38,016 nt of DNA from Mycolicibacter sinensis (lineage in GTDB: Bacteria; Actinomycetota; Actinomycetes; Mycobacteriales; Mycobacteriaceae), in NCBI RefSeq assembly GCF_001667945.1, contig NZ_LZJK01000079.1, positions 1-38,016 of the forward strand. The letters are read 5' to 3'. The position numbers and the translations under genes were made by a program. This document shows positions 26,208-34,560 of this stretch, in pieces; within the stretch, counting starts at the first letter, position 1, and every line of letters begins with the position of its first letter. The notes beneath the pieces were generated by a model that made no database searches, was not told the origin of the DNA, and saw only the letters and a program-made list of their open reading frames with translations.

Positions 26208-27539
26208 ATGACCTCCTCTTTCGCCGACCTCGGCGTGCCCGCACCCGTTGTCGCGGCGCTGGCCGACAACGCAATCACCGCGCCGTTTCCCATTCAGATC
26301 CGCACCCTGCCCGATGCTCTGGCCGGCCGGGATGTGTTGGGCCGTGGCAAGACAGGCAGCGGCAAGACGCTGGCGTTCTCAATTCCGTTGGTAGCCAGGC
26401 TGGCCGGGGTCAAACGGGGCCCGAGCCGGCCGTCGGGCCTGGTGCTCGCGCCCACCCGCGAGCTGGCCACCCAGATCGCTGCAACCGTGAAACCCCTTGC
26501 GGCGGCTTACGGCTTGAAGGTCACCACCATTTTCGGCGGAGTGTCGCAGTCTCGGCAGGAGAGCGCACTGCGCGGCGGTGTCGACATCGTGGTGGCCTGC
26601 CCCGGGCGTCTCGAAGACCTGATGAAGCAGCGGCTGCTCAGTCTGGACGCGGTGCAGATCACCGTGCTCGACGAAGCCGACCACATGGCCGACCTCGGGT
26701 TCCTGCCCGGCGTCACCCGGATCCTGGCCGCTACGCCGGACACCGGTCAGCGGCTGCTGTTCTCGGCGACGCTGGACAACGGGGTGGACAAACTGGTGCG
26801 GCGCTTTCTGCACGACCCGGTGTCGCATTCGGTCGATGATGGCCGGGACGCGCCTCCAGCGGCCATGACCCATCACGTGTTTCACGTCGCCGGGGCGCAG
26901 GACAAGAAGGACGTGGTGCACCGCTTGGCATCTGGTACCGGCCGCCGAATCCTGTTCATGCGCACCAAACATCAGGCCCGCAAGTTGGCCAGACAACTAA
27001 CCGAGGCCGGGATCCCGTCCGTCGACCTGCACGGCAACCTGTCTCAGCCCGCGCGTGACCGCAACCTGGCCGCGTTCAGCACCGGAGCGGCTCGGGTGCT
27101 GGTGGCCACCGACATCGCTGCCCGCGGTGTGCACGTCGACGAGGTGGCGCTGGTCGTCCATGTCGACCCGCCGGCCGAGCACAAGGCCTACCTGCACCGC
27201 TCGGGGCGCACGGCGCGCGCCGGCAGCGCCGGCGACGTGGTCACCGTGGTGTTGCCCGAGCAGCGCAAGGACACCCAGGTGCTGCTGCGCCGGGCCGGGA
27301 TCACCGTGGCCCCGCAACAGGTCAGTGTCGACTCGATGCCGGTGCAGACCCTCGTCGGCGAACTCGCCCCGCTGGAGCTGCCCGCCCCCAAGGCGGCGGC
27401 GCCGGTACGCCCTGCTGCGCCGAAGGCGCAGGGCCGGGGATCGGGTAACGGCCGGCGGCGGCGCGGCGCGGCGGTGGGGGCGTCCCCGCGTCCCGCACGC
27501 CGCGGCGGCCCGCGCCGCACCGGAGCGGACGCCCGGTAA
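26208..27539 (+). CDS. DEAD-box ATP-dependent RNA helicase
   Basis: A 443-residue superfamily 2 helicase that unwinds RNA duplexes. Motifs in order: Q motif with FPIQIRTLPDAL, motif I GKTGSGKT (residues 47-54), Ia APTRELATQ, II DEAD, III SAT, IV ILFMRTKHQA, V ATDIAARGVHVD and VI HRSGRTARAG. A Pro/Ala/Gly/Arg-rich basic tail (GSGNGRRRRGAAVGASPRPA) probably binds RNA. ATG 26208 begins MTSSFADLGVP and has a ribosome binding site. There is no counterpart between hflX and fadE20 in M. tuberculosis. A GC hairpin at 27552-27572 follows the stop. Confidence 0.93.
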   Translation: MTSSFADLGVPAPVVAALADNAITAPFPIQIRTLPDALAGRDVLGRGKTGSGKTLAFSIPLVARLAGVKRGPSRPSGLVLAPTRELATQIAATVKPLAAAYGLKVTTIFGGVSQSRQESALRGGVDIVVACPGRLEDLMKQRLLSLDAVQITVLDEADHMADLGFLPGVTRILAATPDTGQRLLFSATLDNGVDKLVRRFLHDPVSHSVDDGRDAPPAAMTHHVFHVAGAQDKKDVVHRLASGTGRRILFMRTKHQARKLARQLTEAGIPSVDLHGNLSQPARDRNLAAFSTGAARVLVATDIAARGVHVDEVALVVHVDPPAEHKAYLHRSGRTARAGSAGDVVTVVLPEQRKDTQVLLRRAGITVAPQQVSVDSMPVQTLVGELAPLELPAPKAAAPVRPAAPKAQGRGSGNGRRRRGAAVGASPRPARRGGPRRTGADAR

Positions 27540-27578
27540 TAGGCGCTGGCGCGGCGGCCGACCGGACCGCCGGACCTC

Positions 27579-27594
27579 CCAACCATCCGGTTGG
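27579..27594. promoter_or_regulatory. perfect palindrome upstream of fadE20 (candidate operator)
   Basis: CCAACC-ATCC-GGTTGG: exact 6-bp arms and a 4-bp centre, 44 bp before the fadE20 ATG and just before a possible -10 (TCTATT/TATTGT). The position is right for a repressor site, possibly of a TetR-type fatty-acid regulator. The regulator is not encoded next to it. Confidence 0.45.
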
Positions 27595-27638
27595 TCTATT
27601 GTCGTCGGAAAGATTCCGTCGATCCCGGAGGTCAGGCG

Positions 27639-28799
27639 ATGAGCGCCGCAGTCAAGTACCAGCGAACCCTGTTCGAGCCTGAGCACGAGCTGTTCCGGGA
27701 GTCCTACCGGGCATTTTTGGACCGCCACGTCGCGCCCTACCACGAGGAGTGGGAGAAGGCCAAGATCGTCGACCGCGGCGTCTGGCTCGAAGCCGGCAAG
27801 CAGGGCTTTCTGGGCATGGCGGTGCCCGAGGAGTACGGCGGCGGGGGCAACCCAGACTTCCGCTACAACACGATCATCACCGAGGAGACCACCGCCGGTC
27901 GCTACAGCGGTCTGGGCTTCGGGCTGCACAACGACGTCTGTGCCCCCTACCTGCTGGAACTGTGCAACGAGGAGCAGAAGCAGCGCTGGCTGCCCAAGTT
28001 CTGCACCGGTGAACTGATCACCGCGATCGCGATGACCGAGCCCGGAACCGGCAGTGACCTGCAGGGCATCAAGACCCGGGCGGTCAGAGAGGGCGACCAC
28101 TACGTCCTCAACGGCTCCAAGACGTTCATCACCAACGGCATCCACTCCGACCTGGTGATCGTGGTGGCCCAGACCGACCCCGACAAGGGCGCGCAGGGAT
28201 TCAGCCTGTTGGTGGTGGAACGCGGCATGGCGGGCTTCGAACGCGGCCGCCACCTGGACAAGGTCGGCCTGGACGCCCAGGACACTGCCGAACTGTCGTT
28301 CACCGACGTGCACGTGCCGGTCGAGAACCTGCTGGGCCAAGAGGGCATGGGCTTCATCTACCTGATGCAGAACCTGCCGCAGGAACGGATCTCGATCGCG
28401 ATCATGGCCGCCGCGGCGATGGAGGCCACCCTTGAGCAGACCATCACCTACACCCGGGAGCGCAAGGCGTTCGGCAAGCCGATCGGCAGTTTCCAGAACA
28501 GCCGGTTCCTGCTGGCGGAGCTGGCCACCGAGGCCACCGTGGTGCGGATGATGGTCGACGAGTTCGTCCGGCTGCACCTGGACAAGCAGCTGACGGTGGA
28601 GCAGGCAGCGATGGCCAAGTGGTACTCCACCGAGAAGCAGGTCCATCTGATCGACCGCTGCCTGCAGTTGCACGGCGGCTACGGTTACATGCGCGAATAC
28701 CCGATCGCCCGGGCCTACCTGGATTCCCGGGTGCAGACCATCTACGGCGGCACCACCGAGATCATGAAGGAGATCATCGGTCGCAGCCTGGGCGTCTAG
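27639..28799 (+). CDS. fadE20: acyl-CoA dehydrogenase FadE20-type
   Basis: An FAD enzyme of fatty-acid beta-oxidation that introduces the 2,3 double bond in acyl-CoA. Family landmarks: AMTEPGTGSDLQGIKTRA, GSKTFITNGIHSDL, YTRERKAFGKPIGSFQNSRF and DRCLQLHGGYGYMREYPIAR. At the place where medium-chain enzymes carry the catalytic Glu, this protein has Gly370 (IYGGTTEIMKEI). Long-chain and isovaleryl types use a Glu on another helix; Glu266 before TYTRERKAFG is the candidate. That fits a long-chain or branched substrate. Length 386 residues; orthologue of Rv2724c. GGAGG (27627-27631) precedes the ATG. Confidence 0.93.
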   Translation: MSAAVKYQRTLFEPEHELFRESYRAFLDRHVAPYHEEWEKAKIVDRGVWLEAGKQGFLGMAVPEEYGGGGNPDFRYNTIITEETTAGRYSGLGFGLHNDVCAPYLLELCNEEQKQRWLPKFCTGELITAIAMTEPGTGSDLQGIKTRAVREGDHYVLNGSKTFITNGIHSDLVIVVAQTDPDKGAQGFSLLVVERGMAGFERGRHLDKVGLDAQDTAELSFTDVHVPVENLLGQEGMGFIYLMQNLPQERISIAIMAAAAMEATLEQTITYTRERKAFGKPIGSFQNSRFLLAELATEATVVRMMVDEFVRLHLDKQLTVEQAAMAKWYSTEKQVHLIDRCLQLHGGYGYMREYPIARAYLDSRVQTIYGGTTEIMKEIIGRSLGV

Positions 28800-28898
28800 T
28801 TCCCGGCGACCGAGGCGCTGAGCTGCGTGTTCAGCGCCATCCGGCGCGGCGTTGCGGCACGTCGCTTCCGCATCGATTCGGCATCGGCTGGGTATCTG

Positions 28899-28979
28899 TT
28901 TCCGCAATATCGATGACTTCGCTTCGCAATACGGGCCGATTGCGGGAAAGTTTATGCCGGAAACGTTTGGGTCGATTGC
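28899..28979. promoter_or_regulatory. AT-richer region with repeated GCAAT/ATTGC half-sites
   Basis: In the 198-bp gap before the LGFP gene, TTTCCGCAAT (28899-28908) pairs with ATTGCGGGAAA (28939-28949) apart from one extra G. Further half-sites are GCAAT at 28926-28930 and ATTGC at 28975-28979. The stretch is less GC-rich than its surroundings. It may be a promoter with a regulator site. Confidence 0.4.
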
Positions 28980-28997
28980 GGTGCCTGGGAGGGCTTG

Positions 28998-30941
28998 GTG
29001 ACTAGTCGGAAAGATCGGTTCGGCAAGACGGCGGTGCGCATGGCGCTCGGCCTCGCGGCGACGGTCACCGTGCTGTTGTCGGTACAGACCGCGGCGGCCA
29101 CGCCCGACAGTGACGCCCACGACGCCATCACCGCGGCATGGCAGGCGGCCGGCGGTGACGGTTCACCCCTGGGACCGCCCAAGGGCGACGTACACCCGGC
29201 CGGAGTGGGATTCGCCCAGGATTTCGCCGGCGGGACGATGTTCTTCACCCCCGAAACCGGCGCCAAGGCGCTCTACGGCGCGATCCTCGACAAGTACGAG
29301 TCGATGGGCGGGGCAGCCACCGGCGACCTCGGGTTTCCCAACATCGACGAGGTGCCGGGGCTGGTCCCGGGTAGCCGGGTGGCGATCTTCTCCGGCCCCG
29401 ACAACCCGGTGATCTTCTGGACGCCCGAACACGGCGCCCACGTGGTGCGCGGCCCGATCAACGCCGGCTGGGACAAACTGGGCAGCTCCACCGGCCCGCT
29501 GGGGGTGCCGGTCGAGGACGAGAACTACGACGGTGCGGTCGTGAGCCAGAAGTTCAGCGCCGGCGCGCTGTCGTTCGACGGTGCGACCAAGACGTTCACC
29601 ACCGTGCCGCCGGAGCTGGCGGCGCAGCTGGCCGATCTGCAGGTTCAGCTCGACCCGACCGCGGCCATCGACCAGGCCTGGCGCACCGCCGGCGGCCCCT
29701 CGGGTGCACTCGGGGCCAAGCAGGGTGACCAGTATCCGATCGGCAGCGACGGCGTAGGCCAGGATTTCGCCCGCGGCAAGGTCTACTTCTCCCCGGCTAC
29801 CGGCGCGAACGCGCTGGAAGGCGACGTGCTGGCCAAGTACGAGTCGCTCGGTGGGCCGGCCGGCAGCGATCTGGGCTTCCCGATCACCAGCACGGCTGAC
29901 GGCTCCATAGCCGGCAGCAAGTTCAACGCTTTTGCCGCCGACGACGACCCGGTGATCTTCTTCAGCCCGGACAACGGCGCCTTCGTGGTGCGCAGCGCGA
30001 TGAAGGTCGCGTGGGACAAGCTTGACGGAGCGTCGGGAAAGCTGGGTGCCCCGGTGGGCGACCAGACCGTCGACGGCGACCTGGTCTCGCAGAAGTTCAC
30101 CGGCGGGACGGTCTCTTGGAACCAGGCCACCAACACCTTCAGCACCGAACCGGCCGAGCTGGCGCAGGCGCTGTCGGGCCTGCAGATTCCCGGGATGAAC
30201 CTGCCCAACGCCAGCACGTCCACCGCGCCCGGTGTCAGCAAGGAGACGCACTGGAACTGGTTGTGGGTGCTCATCCCGGTGGCGGTGCTCGTGGTGCTCG
30301 GGGCGCTGGCCGGCGCGGCGATGTGGTGGCAGCGGCGCCGTCCGGCGCCGGAGCCCGGGCGCGCACCGGTCGCCGTACCCGCCCCGGTCAGCGACGACTA
30401 CGACGACGATGACGAGCAGTGGGCCCACCACGAGCAGCAGGATCACGAAGGCACGGTGCGGCTGCCGAGCCGCTACGGCGGCTCGTCGTTCGGTGCGGCA
30501 CCCGAGGCGGAGACGCCGGGGATGCCGGATGCACCCTGGCTGCATTACGGCGAATCCGACGCGGGGGAGGACGTCGACGACGAAGACGAGGCGGACACCG
30601 CGCCGACCCGGGTGGTCAGCGAGGAGGAGCTGGGCACCGGGCGACACGCGGTGGGCCACGCGGCTTCCGGCGCGGAATCGCGGGGGTTCGGGTCTGGGGC
30701 GCAGTCGCGCACGTTCGGCTCCGGCCAGCGCAGCTACGGCGTCGAGGAGTCGGCTCATCCGGTGATGCACCTGCCGCTGGACGACCCCTACCAGCAGCCG
30801 GAGGGCTATCCGATCAAGGCGAACATCGGTTCGGGGCTGTACTACACGCCGCAGAACGCCCTGTATGACGACACGCTCGCCGAGATCTGGTTCGCCACCG
30901 AGGATGCGGCCCGGCTGAACGGCTTCACCAAGGCCCGCTGA
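28998..30941 (+). CDS. secreted/membrane-anchored LGFP-repeat protein with C-terminal sunset domain
   Basis: A 647-residue envelope protein in the Rv2721c position. The N-terminus is a signal sequence (ALGLAATVTVLLSVQTAAA). The outer part has two tandem modules, each with LGFP-type repeats: GDLGFPNIDE, GPLGVPVEDE, then GALGAKQGDQ, SDLGFPITST and GKLGAPVGDQ. Such repeats associate with the mycobacterial cell wall. One membrane helix lies near residues 420-442. The rest is an acidic, disordered cytoplasmic region, and the last ~44 residues (YPIKANIGSGLYYTPQNA and EIWFATEDAARLNGF) fit the sunset domain. GTG 28998 is preferred over TTG 28995 by spacing to GGAGGG (28988-28993). Confidence 0.85.
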   Translation: MTSRKDRFGKTAVRMALGLAATVTVLLSVQTAAATPDSDAHDAITAAWQAAGGDGSPLGPPKGDVHPAGVGFAQDFAGGTMFFTPETGAKALYGAILDKYESMGGAATGDLGFPNIDEVPGLVPGSRVAIFSGPDNPVIFWTPEHGAHVVRGPINAGWDKLGSSTGPLGVPVEDENYDGAVVSQKFSAGALSFDGATKTFTTVPPELAAQLADLQVQLDPTAAIDQAWRTAGGPSGALGAKQGDQYPIGSDGVGQDFARGKVYFSPATGANALEGDVLAKYESLGGPAGSDLGFPITSTADGSIAGSKFNAFAADDDPVIFFSPDNGAFVVRSAMKVAWDKLDGASGKLGAPVGDQTVDGDLVSQKFTGGTVSWNQATNTFSTEPAELAQALSGLQIPGMNLPNASTSTAPGVSKETHWNWLWVLIPVAVLVVLGALAGAAMWWQRRRPAPEPGRAPVAVPAPVSDDYDDDDEQWAHHEQQDHEGTVRLPSRYGGSSFGAAPEAETPGMPDAPWLHYGESDAGEDVDDEDEADTAPTRVVSEEELGTGRHAVGHAASGAESRGFGSGAQSRTFGSGQRSYGVEESAHPVMHLPLDDPYQQPEGYPIKANIGSGLYYTPQNALYDDTLAEIWFATEDAARLNGFTKAR

Positions 30942-31391
30942 TCAGCGCAGCGGCAACGTGGTTCGTTCACCGTCCGGGCGCGGCCCGAAGATCCGTCGCT
31001 GATCTTCGGTGATCGCGACGTCGTCGATGCTGGACTCGCGGCGGCTCATCCGGCCGTCGTCGGCGAACTCCCACAGTTCGTTGCCGTAGCTGCGCCACCA
31101 CTGACCGTCGGCGTCACGGCTCTCGTACTGGTAGCGCACCGCGATCCGGTTGCCGTGGTAGCACCACAGCTCCTTGCGCAGGGCGTAATCGCGTTCGCGT
31201 GCCCACTTGCGTCGCAGGAAGGCCACGATCTCGGCGCGCCCGGTGATGAACTCGTCACGGTTACGCCATACCGAGTCGTCGGTGTAGGCCAGCGCCACCC
31301 GGTCGGGATCCCGGGTGTTCCAGGCGTCCTCGGCGGCAGCGACCTTACGTCGCGCCGAATCCTCGTCGAAAGGCGGACAGGGGCCGAACAT
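30942..31391 (-). CDS. DUF1348 / NTF2-like protein
   Basis: A 149-residue protein covering the whole DUF1348 domain of the NTF2-like (SnoaL-like) fold. Typical segments are [59 protein letters not shown] and [20 protein letters not shown]. Function is unknown, but the conserved acidic cup suggests small-molecule binding. Its stop is directly adjacent to that of the convergent LGFP gene: TGATCA at 30939-30944 holds both. It lies 21 bp downstream of the nitronate monooxygenase gene on the same strand and may share its transcript. Confidence 0.88.
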   Translation of the reverse strand: MFGPCPPFDEDSARRKVAAAEDAWNTRDPDRVALAYTDDSVWRNRDEFITGRAEIVAFLRRKWARERDYALRKELWCYHGNRIAVRYQYESRDADGQWWRSYGNELWEFADDGRMSRRESSIDDVAITEDQRRIFGPRPDGERTTLPLR

Positions 31392-31412
31392 GGTGACCTC
31401 CTTGCTGATAGC

Positions 31413-32396
31413 TCACGGCGTCAACCGCGCGACAGCCTGCGCGGCCGGAATGATGTCGTGAATGCGATGGATCGTCTCTCCGGCGTAGAGCGCCGACCGT
31501 TCGACGACGGCCGGGTCCATGCCGGCCAGCGGCAGCGCCGGGGTGTACAGCGGTACCGCCACCCGCTGCAGGGCAAGCATCGCGTCCTGGGCGCCCACCG
31601 GCATCAGCCGGCTCAGCGGCGCACCGGCCCGATTGAATGCCCGCACCGCTGGCGGGCCGAGTTCGTTTCGGGCACACCAGCGTTCGGTGAGTGCGTTCGG
31701 CACCACCCGGTGCGCCAGTGGCCAGCCCATGCCGAACAACATGGTGCGGATGGTGCGTTGGGCGGCCAGCACCTTCTGCTTGTAGCCGGGGTGTGCACAC
31801 GACTCCTCGGTGAGCAGAAAGCGCGTCCCGGCAACTGCGCCGGCGGCCCCGGCGGCCAGCAGCGCCCGGACATCGTCGGCGTCGGCGACCCCGCCGGCCG
31901 CTAGCACCGGTGCGCCGTCCGCGGCCTGCAGGACCTCCGGCAGCGTCACCTCCAGTGGCCGGTCGGCCACCAGGTGCCCGCCGGCCTCGACGCCCTGGGC
32001 CACCAGTCCGCTCGCGCCGGCGGCCAGCGCCCGGCGGGCCTGCGCGGCGTCACCCGCGGTGCACAGCACCGGGATTCGTGCGGTCCGCAGCGCTGCAATC
32101 CAGCGTGCGGGCGCGCCGTCGTGGAACACCACCAGGGCGGCACCGGCCGTGATGCAGGCGTCGATGTGGGCGCGGCGGGCGAACGGGACCAGCAGATTGG
32201 CCGCGACCGGCCGGCCGCCAGCCAGCGTCACGGCACGATGCAGCTCTGCGGCGAAGCGGCGCGGAGCGCTCAGCCCGACCGTGCCCAGCGCGCCGGCCGC
32301 CGAGACCGCGCCGGCCAACTCCGCTCCGGCCACACCGCCGCCCATCCCGGCCTGCATGACCGGGGCGCTCAATCCCAGCGACTCCAGCAGGTTCAT
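31413..32396 (-). CDS. nitronate monooxygenase-type flavoprotein
   Basis: An FMN TIM-barrel enzyme of the 2-nitropropane dioxygenase/nitronate monooxygenase family. Cofactor and substrate motifs: APVMQAGMGGGVAGAELAGA at the N-terminus, GLVAQGVEAGGHLVADRPL, PVLAAGGVADADDVRALLAA and GAAGAVAGTRFLLTEES. The catalytic-type His falls within the GVEAGGH segment. It is 327 residues. Such enzymes oxidise alkyl nitronates, or act as enoyl reductases in other members. The ATG at 32396 overlaps the upstream HTH regulator stop by 4 bp (ATGA), so the pair forms an operon. Confidence 0.88.
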   Translation of the reverse strand: MNLLESLGLSAPVMQAGMGGGVAGAELAGAVSAAGALGTVGLSAPRRFAAELHRAVTLAGGRPVAANLLVPFARRAHIDACITAGAALVVFHDGAPARWIAALRTARIPVLCTAGDAAQARRALAAGASGLVAQGVEAGGHLVADRPLEVTLPEVLQAADGAPVLAAGGVADADDVRALLAAGAAGAVAGTRFLLTEESCAHPGYKQKVLAAQRTIRTMLFGMGWPLAHRVVPNALTERWCARNELGPPAVRAFNRAGAPLSRLMPVGAQDAMLALQRVAVPLYTPALPLAGMDPAVVERSALYAGETIHRIHDIIPAAQAVARLTP

Positions 32397-33067
32397 CGGT
32401 GCCGGCCAACCGGAGCCCGGACGGTGACGCAGCACCGCCGCTCGCAGGGGGTCAGCGCCGCGCGCTGCGGCAGCTCACCGGCGCCTTCCAGCATGCCCTG
32501 GATCAGCTGCAGATTGAGCCCGCACACTTCTTGGGTGTACTGGCGTGCCAGTTGCTCGAACGGGCAGTTGCGCAGCTCGATGTCCCCGTCGCCGTTGACC
32601 GCCGGCTCGTAACCGCACTCGCAGAGCGCTTCGAAGACGTCCTGGCCGGTTGCCCCGGCCCGCCCGGCGCGACGGGCCGCCGCCGAGATCTCCGCGCGTA
32701 CGGTGCCGGCGTCATCCGCCACCAGGGCGGTGACCAGCAGCTCGGCCAGCAAGCGATAGTTGCGCGGCGGCACGCTTACCGACAGCTCGTCGCGGGTGCG
32801 TGCGTAGCGTTTGGCCGGGCGCCCGGCGCCGGGCCCGGATCGGCCGGCGGGCCGGGCGTAACTCACCGCCAAGATCCCCACCTCAGCCAGTTTGTCGAGG
32901 TGGTAGGCCGCCAGGGTGCGGCTGATGCCCGCCGCGGCCGCGGCGTCTTCGCGAGCCACCGGTTCATCCGACGAGGCGACGTACTGGTAGAGCCGCTGCC
33001 GCACCGGATCGTCCAGCGCGCTCAACCCGGCTAGCGGATCCAGGCCGCCGCGGGGAGGGGTGCTCAT
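32393..33067 (-). CDS. winged-HTH regulator with C-terminal cysteine cluster (SufR-like)
   Basis: A 224-residue regulator. The N-terminal winged helix (about residues 15-90; VRQRLYQYVASSDEPVARED, GISRTLAAYHLDKLAEVGIL) is of the ArsR/SufR type. The C-terminal half has seven cysteines: 149, 151, 168 (RNCPFEQLARQY), 182 (EVCGLNLQLIQGML), 208, 212 and 213. The NCPF...VCGLN layout resembles the Fe-S ligand region of SufR regulators; the Cys-rich tail CERRCC is extra. It heads an operon with the nitronate monooxygenase and is divergent from folE. Sensing of a Fe-S cluster, metal or redox state is inferred. Confidence 0.78.
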   Translation of the reverse strand: MSTPPRGGLDPLAGLSALDDPVRQRLYQYVASSDEPVAREDAAAAAGISRTLAAYHLDKLAEVGILAVSYARPAGRSGPGAGRPAKRYARTRDELSVSVPPRNYRLLAELLVTALVADDAGTVRAEISAAARRAGRAGATGQDVFEALCECGYEPAVNGDGDIELRNCPFEQLARQYTQEVCGLNLQLIQGMLEGAGELPQRAALTPCERRCCVTVRAPVGRHR

Positions 33068-33070
33068 CGT

Positions 33071-33105
33071 CCCAATGTAACACCAAAAAATATTGACAAA
33101 TAGGG
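33071..33105. promoter_or_regulatory. AT-rich divergent promoter/operator between the HTH regulator and folE
   Basis: The 92-bp gap contains an unusually AT-rich island (33074-33103). It includes CAATGT (33073-33078) facing ATATTG (33090-33095) and a TTGACA at 33093-33098. On the opposite strand TTGTCA overlaps it. The dyad and AT-content suit autoregulation by the divergent HTH protein. No clean -10 box could be fixed for either direction. Confidence 0.45.
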
Positions 33106-33159
33106 TTGCGTGCCGCCACGCTAAGGCCCAACGCGGACAAATCGATGGGGGAGAGTGCG

Positions 33160-33759
33160 ATGTCGGTAGCCGTCTACGCGGACCTGCGGCTGGTCGATCG
33201 GCCGGTGCCGGACCTCGATGCCGCCGAACAGGCCGCCGCGGCGTTTCTGCAGGCGCTGGGCGTCTCCACCACCGAGGCGGGGCTTGCGGACACCCCCCGC
33301 CGGATGGCGCGAGCCTATGCCGAGATGTTCACTCCGAAGCCGTTCGAGGCCACCACCTTTCCCAACGACGAGGATTACGACGAGCTGGTGCTGGTCCGTG
33401 ACATCCCGTTCCGGTCGATCTGCGAACACCATCTGTTGCCGTTCACCGGAAGCGCCTGTGTCGGTTACCTGCCCGGTGACCGCATCCTCGGCCTGTCCAA
33501 GCTGGCCCGGGTGGTCGACTACTTCGCGTGCCGGCCGCAGGTGCAGGAACGTCTCACCAAACAGGTGGCCGACTGGCTCACCGACCACCTGCAGCCACGT
33601 GCCGTCGGGGTGGTGATCCGCGCCGAGCACACCTGCATGACGTTGCGTGGGGTACACGCCACCGGCTCGACCACGGTGACCTCGACGCTGCTGGGCACGC
33701 TGCGCACCGATGCCCGCTCCCGGCAGGAGTTCTTCTCGCTGGTCGGAATCGGCGGATAG
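33160..33759 (+). CDS. folE: GTP cyclohydrolase I (FolE type), divergent paralogue
   Basis: Catalyses GTP to 7,8-dihydroneopterin triphosphate, the entry to folate and pterins. Zinc ligands are conserved: Cys88 and His91 in SICEHHLLPF and Cys159 in AEHTCMTLRG, with the same 71-residue spacing as in E. coli FolE. GLSKLARVVDYFACRPQVQE and VGVVIRAEHTCM complete the domain. It is 199 residues. The main mycobacterial folE is located elsewhere near ftsH/folP, and this sequence is clearly distinct from that type, so it is probably a second copy. ATG 33160 has GGGGGAGAG just upstream. Confidence 0.88.
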   Translation: MSVAVYADLRLVDRPVPDLDAAEQAAAAFLQALGVSTTEAGLADTPRRMARAYAEMFTPKPFEATTFPNDEDYDELVLVRDIPFRSICEHHLLPFTGSACVGYLPGDRILGLSKLARVVDYFACRPQVQERLTKQVADWLTDHLQPRAVGVVIRAEHTCMTLRGVHATGSTTVTSTLLGTLRTDARSRQEFFSLVGIGG

Positions 33760-33775
33760 CCGACGGGCCCGCGGT

Positions 33776-34477
33776 TCAGACCTTGCGGATGACGGTGACG
33801 ACCTTGCCCAGCACGACCGCGTCGTTACCCGGAATGGGGTCGAAAACAGGGTTGTGCGGCATCAGCCACACCTGACCGCCGGCCCGTTTGAAGGTCTTGA
33901 CGGTGGCTTCCCCGTCGATCATCGCGGCGACGATGTCGCCGCTGTCGGCGACGTTCTGCTGGCGCACCACCACCCAGTCGCCATCGCAGATCGCGGCGTC
34001 GACCATCGACTCGCCGACCACCTTGAGCAGGAACAGCTCTCCGTCTCCCACCAGTTCGCGGGGGAGGGGGAAGACATCTTCGACCGCTTCCTCGGCCAGG
34101 ATCGGCCCGCCGGCGGCGATCCGGCCGAGCACCGGGACGAAGGTGGGTTCGGGCAGCGCGTCGGAACCGGCGAAGTCGGTCCGGGGCGCCGCGTCTGAGG
34201 GCCCGGCCGATTCCTCGGGGCCGCGGACGTCGACGGCGCGGGGCCGGTTGGGGTCGCGCCGCAGATAGCCCTTGCGCTCCAGTGTGCGTAGCTGGTGGGC
34301 GACCGAGGAAGTCGAGGTCAGCCCGACGGCGTCCCCGATCTCCCGGATGCTCGGGGGGTAGCCCCGCTCGTTCACCGAGGCGCGGATGACGTCGAGGATG
34401 GTGCGCTGCCGGGCGGTCAGCGGTGAATCGGGCACAGCTGCAGGTCCCGGGGCCGCCGTCTTGCTGCTATCGCTCAT
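33776..34477 (-). CDS. lexA: SOS repressor LexA
   Basis: Represses DNA-damage genes and self-cleaves when RecA filaments form. The 233-residue protein has an N-terminal winged helix (about residues 20-85; [40 protein letters not shown]). The cleavage site is Ala122-Gly123 in GRIAAGGPI, and the S24-type catalytic dyad is Ser157 (VVGESM) and Lys194 (ATVKTF). ATG 34477 (MSDSSKT) is the likely start, although the frame is open further upstream. An operator at 34510-34525 lies 33 bp upstream, consistent with autorepression. It converges with folE, with 16 bp between stops. Confidence 0.97.
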   Translation of the reverse strand: MSDSSKTAAPGPAAVPDSPLTARQRTILDVIRASVNERGYPPSIREIGDAVGLTSTSSVAHQLRTLERKGYLRRDPNRPRAVDVRGPEESAGPSDAAPRTDFAGSDALPEPTFVPVLGRIAAGGPILAEEAVEDVFPLPRELVGDGELFLLKVVGESMVDAAICDGDWVVVRQQNVADSGDIVAAMIDGEATVKTFKRAGGQVWLMPHNPVFDPIPGNDAVVLGKVVTVIRKV

Positions 34478-34509
34478 GAAGGCGAATGTAGTCGCATCGC
34501 CGCAATTAA

Positions 34510-34525
34510 TCAAACATGTGTTCGA
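34510..34525. promoter_or_regulatory. LexA box of lexA
   Basis: TCAAAC-ATGT-GTTCGA matches TCGAACnnnnGTTCGA at 11 of 12 positions and lies 33 bp upstream of the lexA start, the expected autoregulatory site. Confidence 0.85.
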
Positions 34526-34560
34526 GGTGTGTCGCGCGAGCGTTCGAACCCGGCCGAGAC

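Noticed and set aside
27552..27572. GC hairpin CGGCGG...CCGCCG after the helicase gene as a terminator
   Set aside because: There is no T tract, and such short GC stems are frequent by chance at this composition.
34542..34549. GTTCGAAC palindrome between lexA and chiZ as another LexA box
   Set aside because: The half-sites are not separated by the 4-bp spacer required by the mycobacterial LexA operator.
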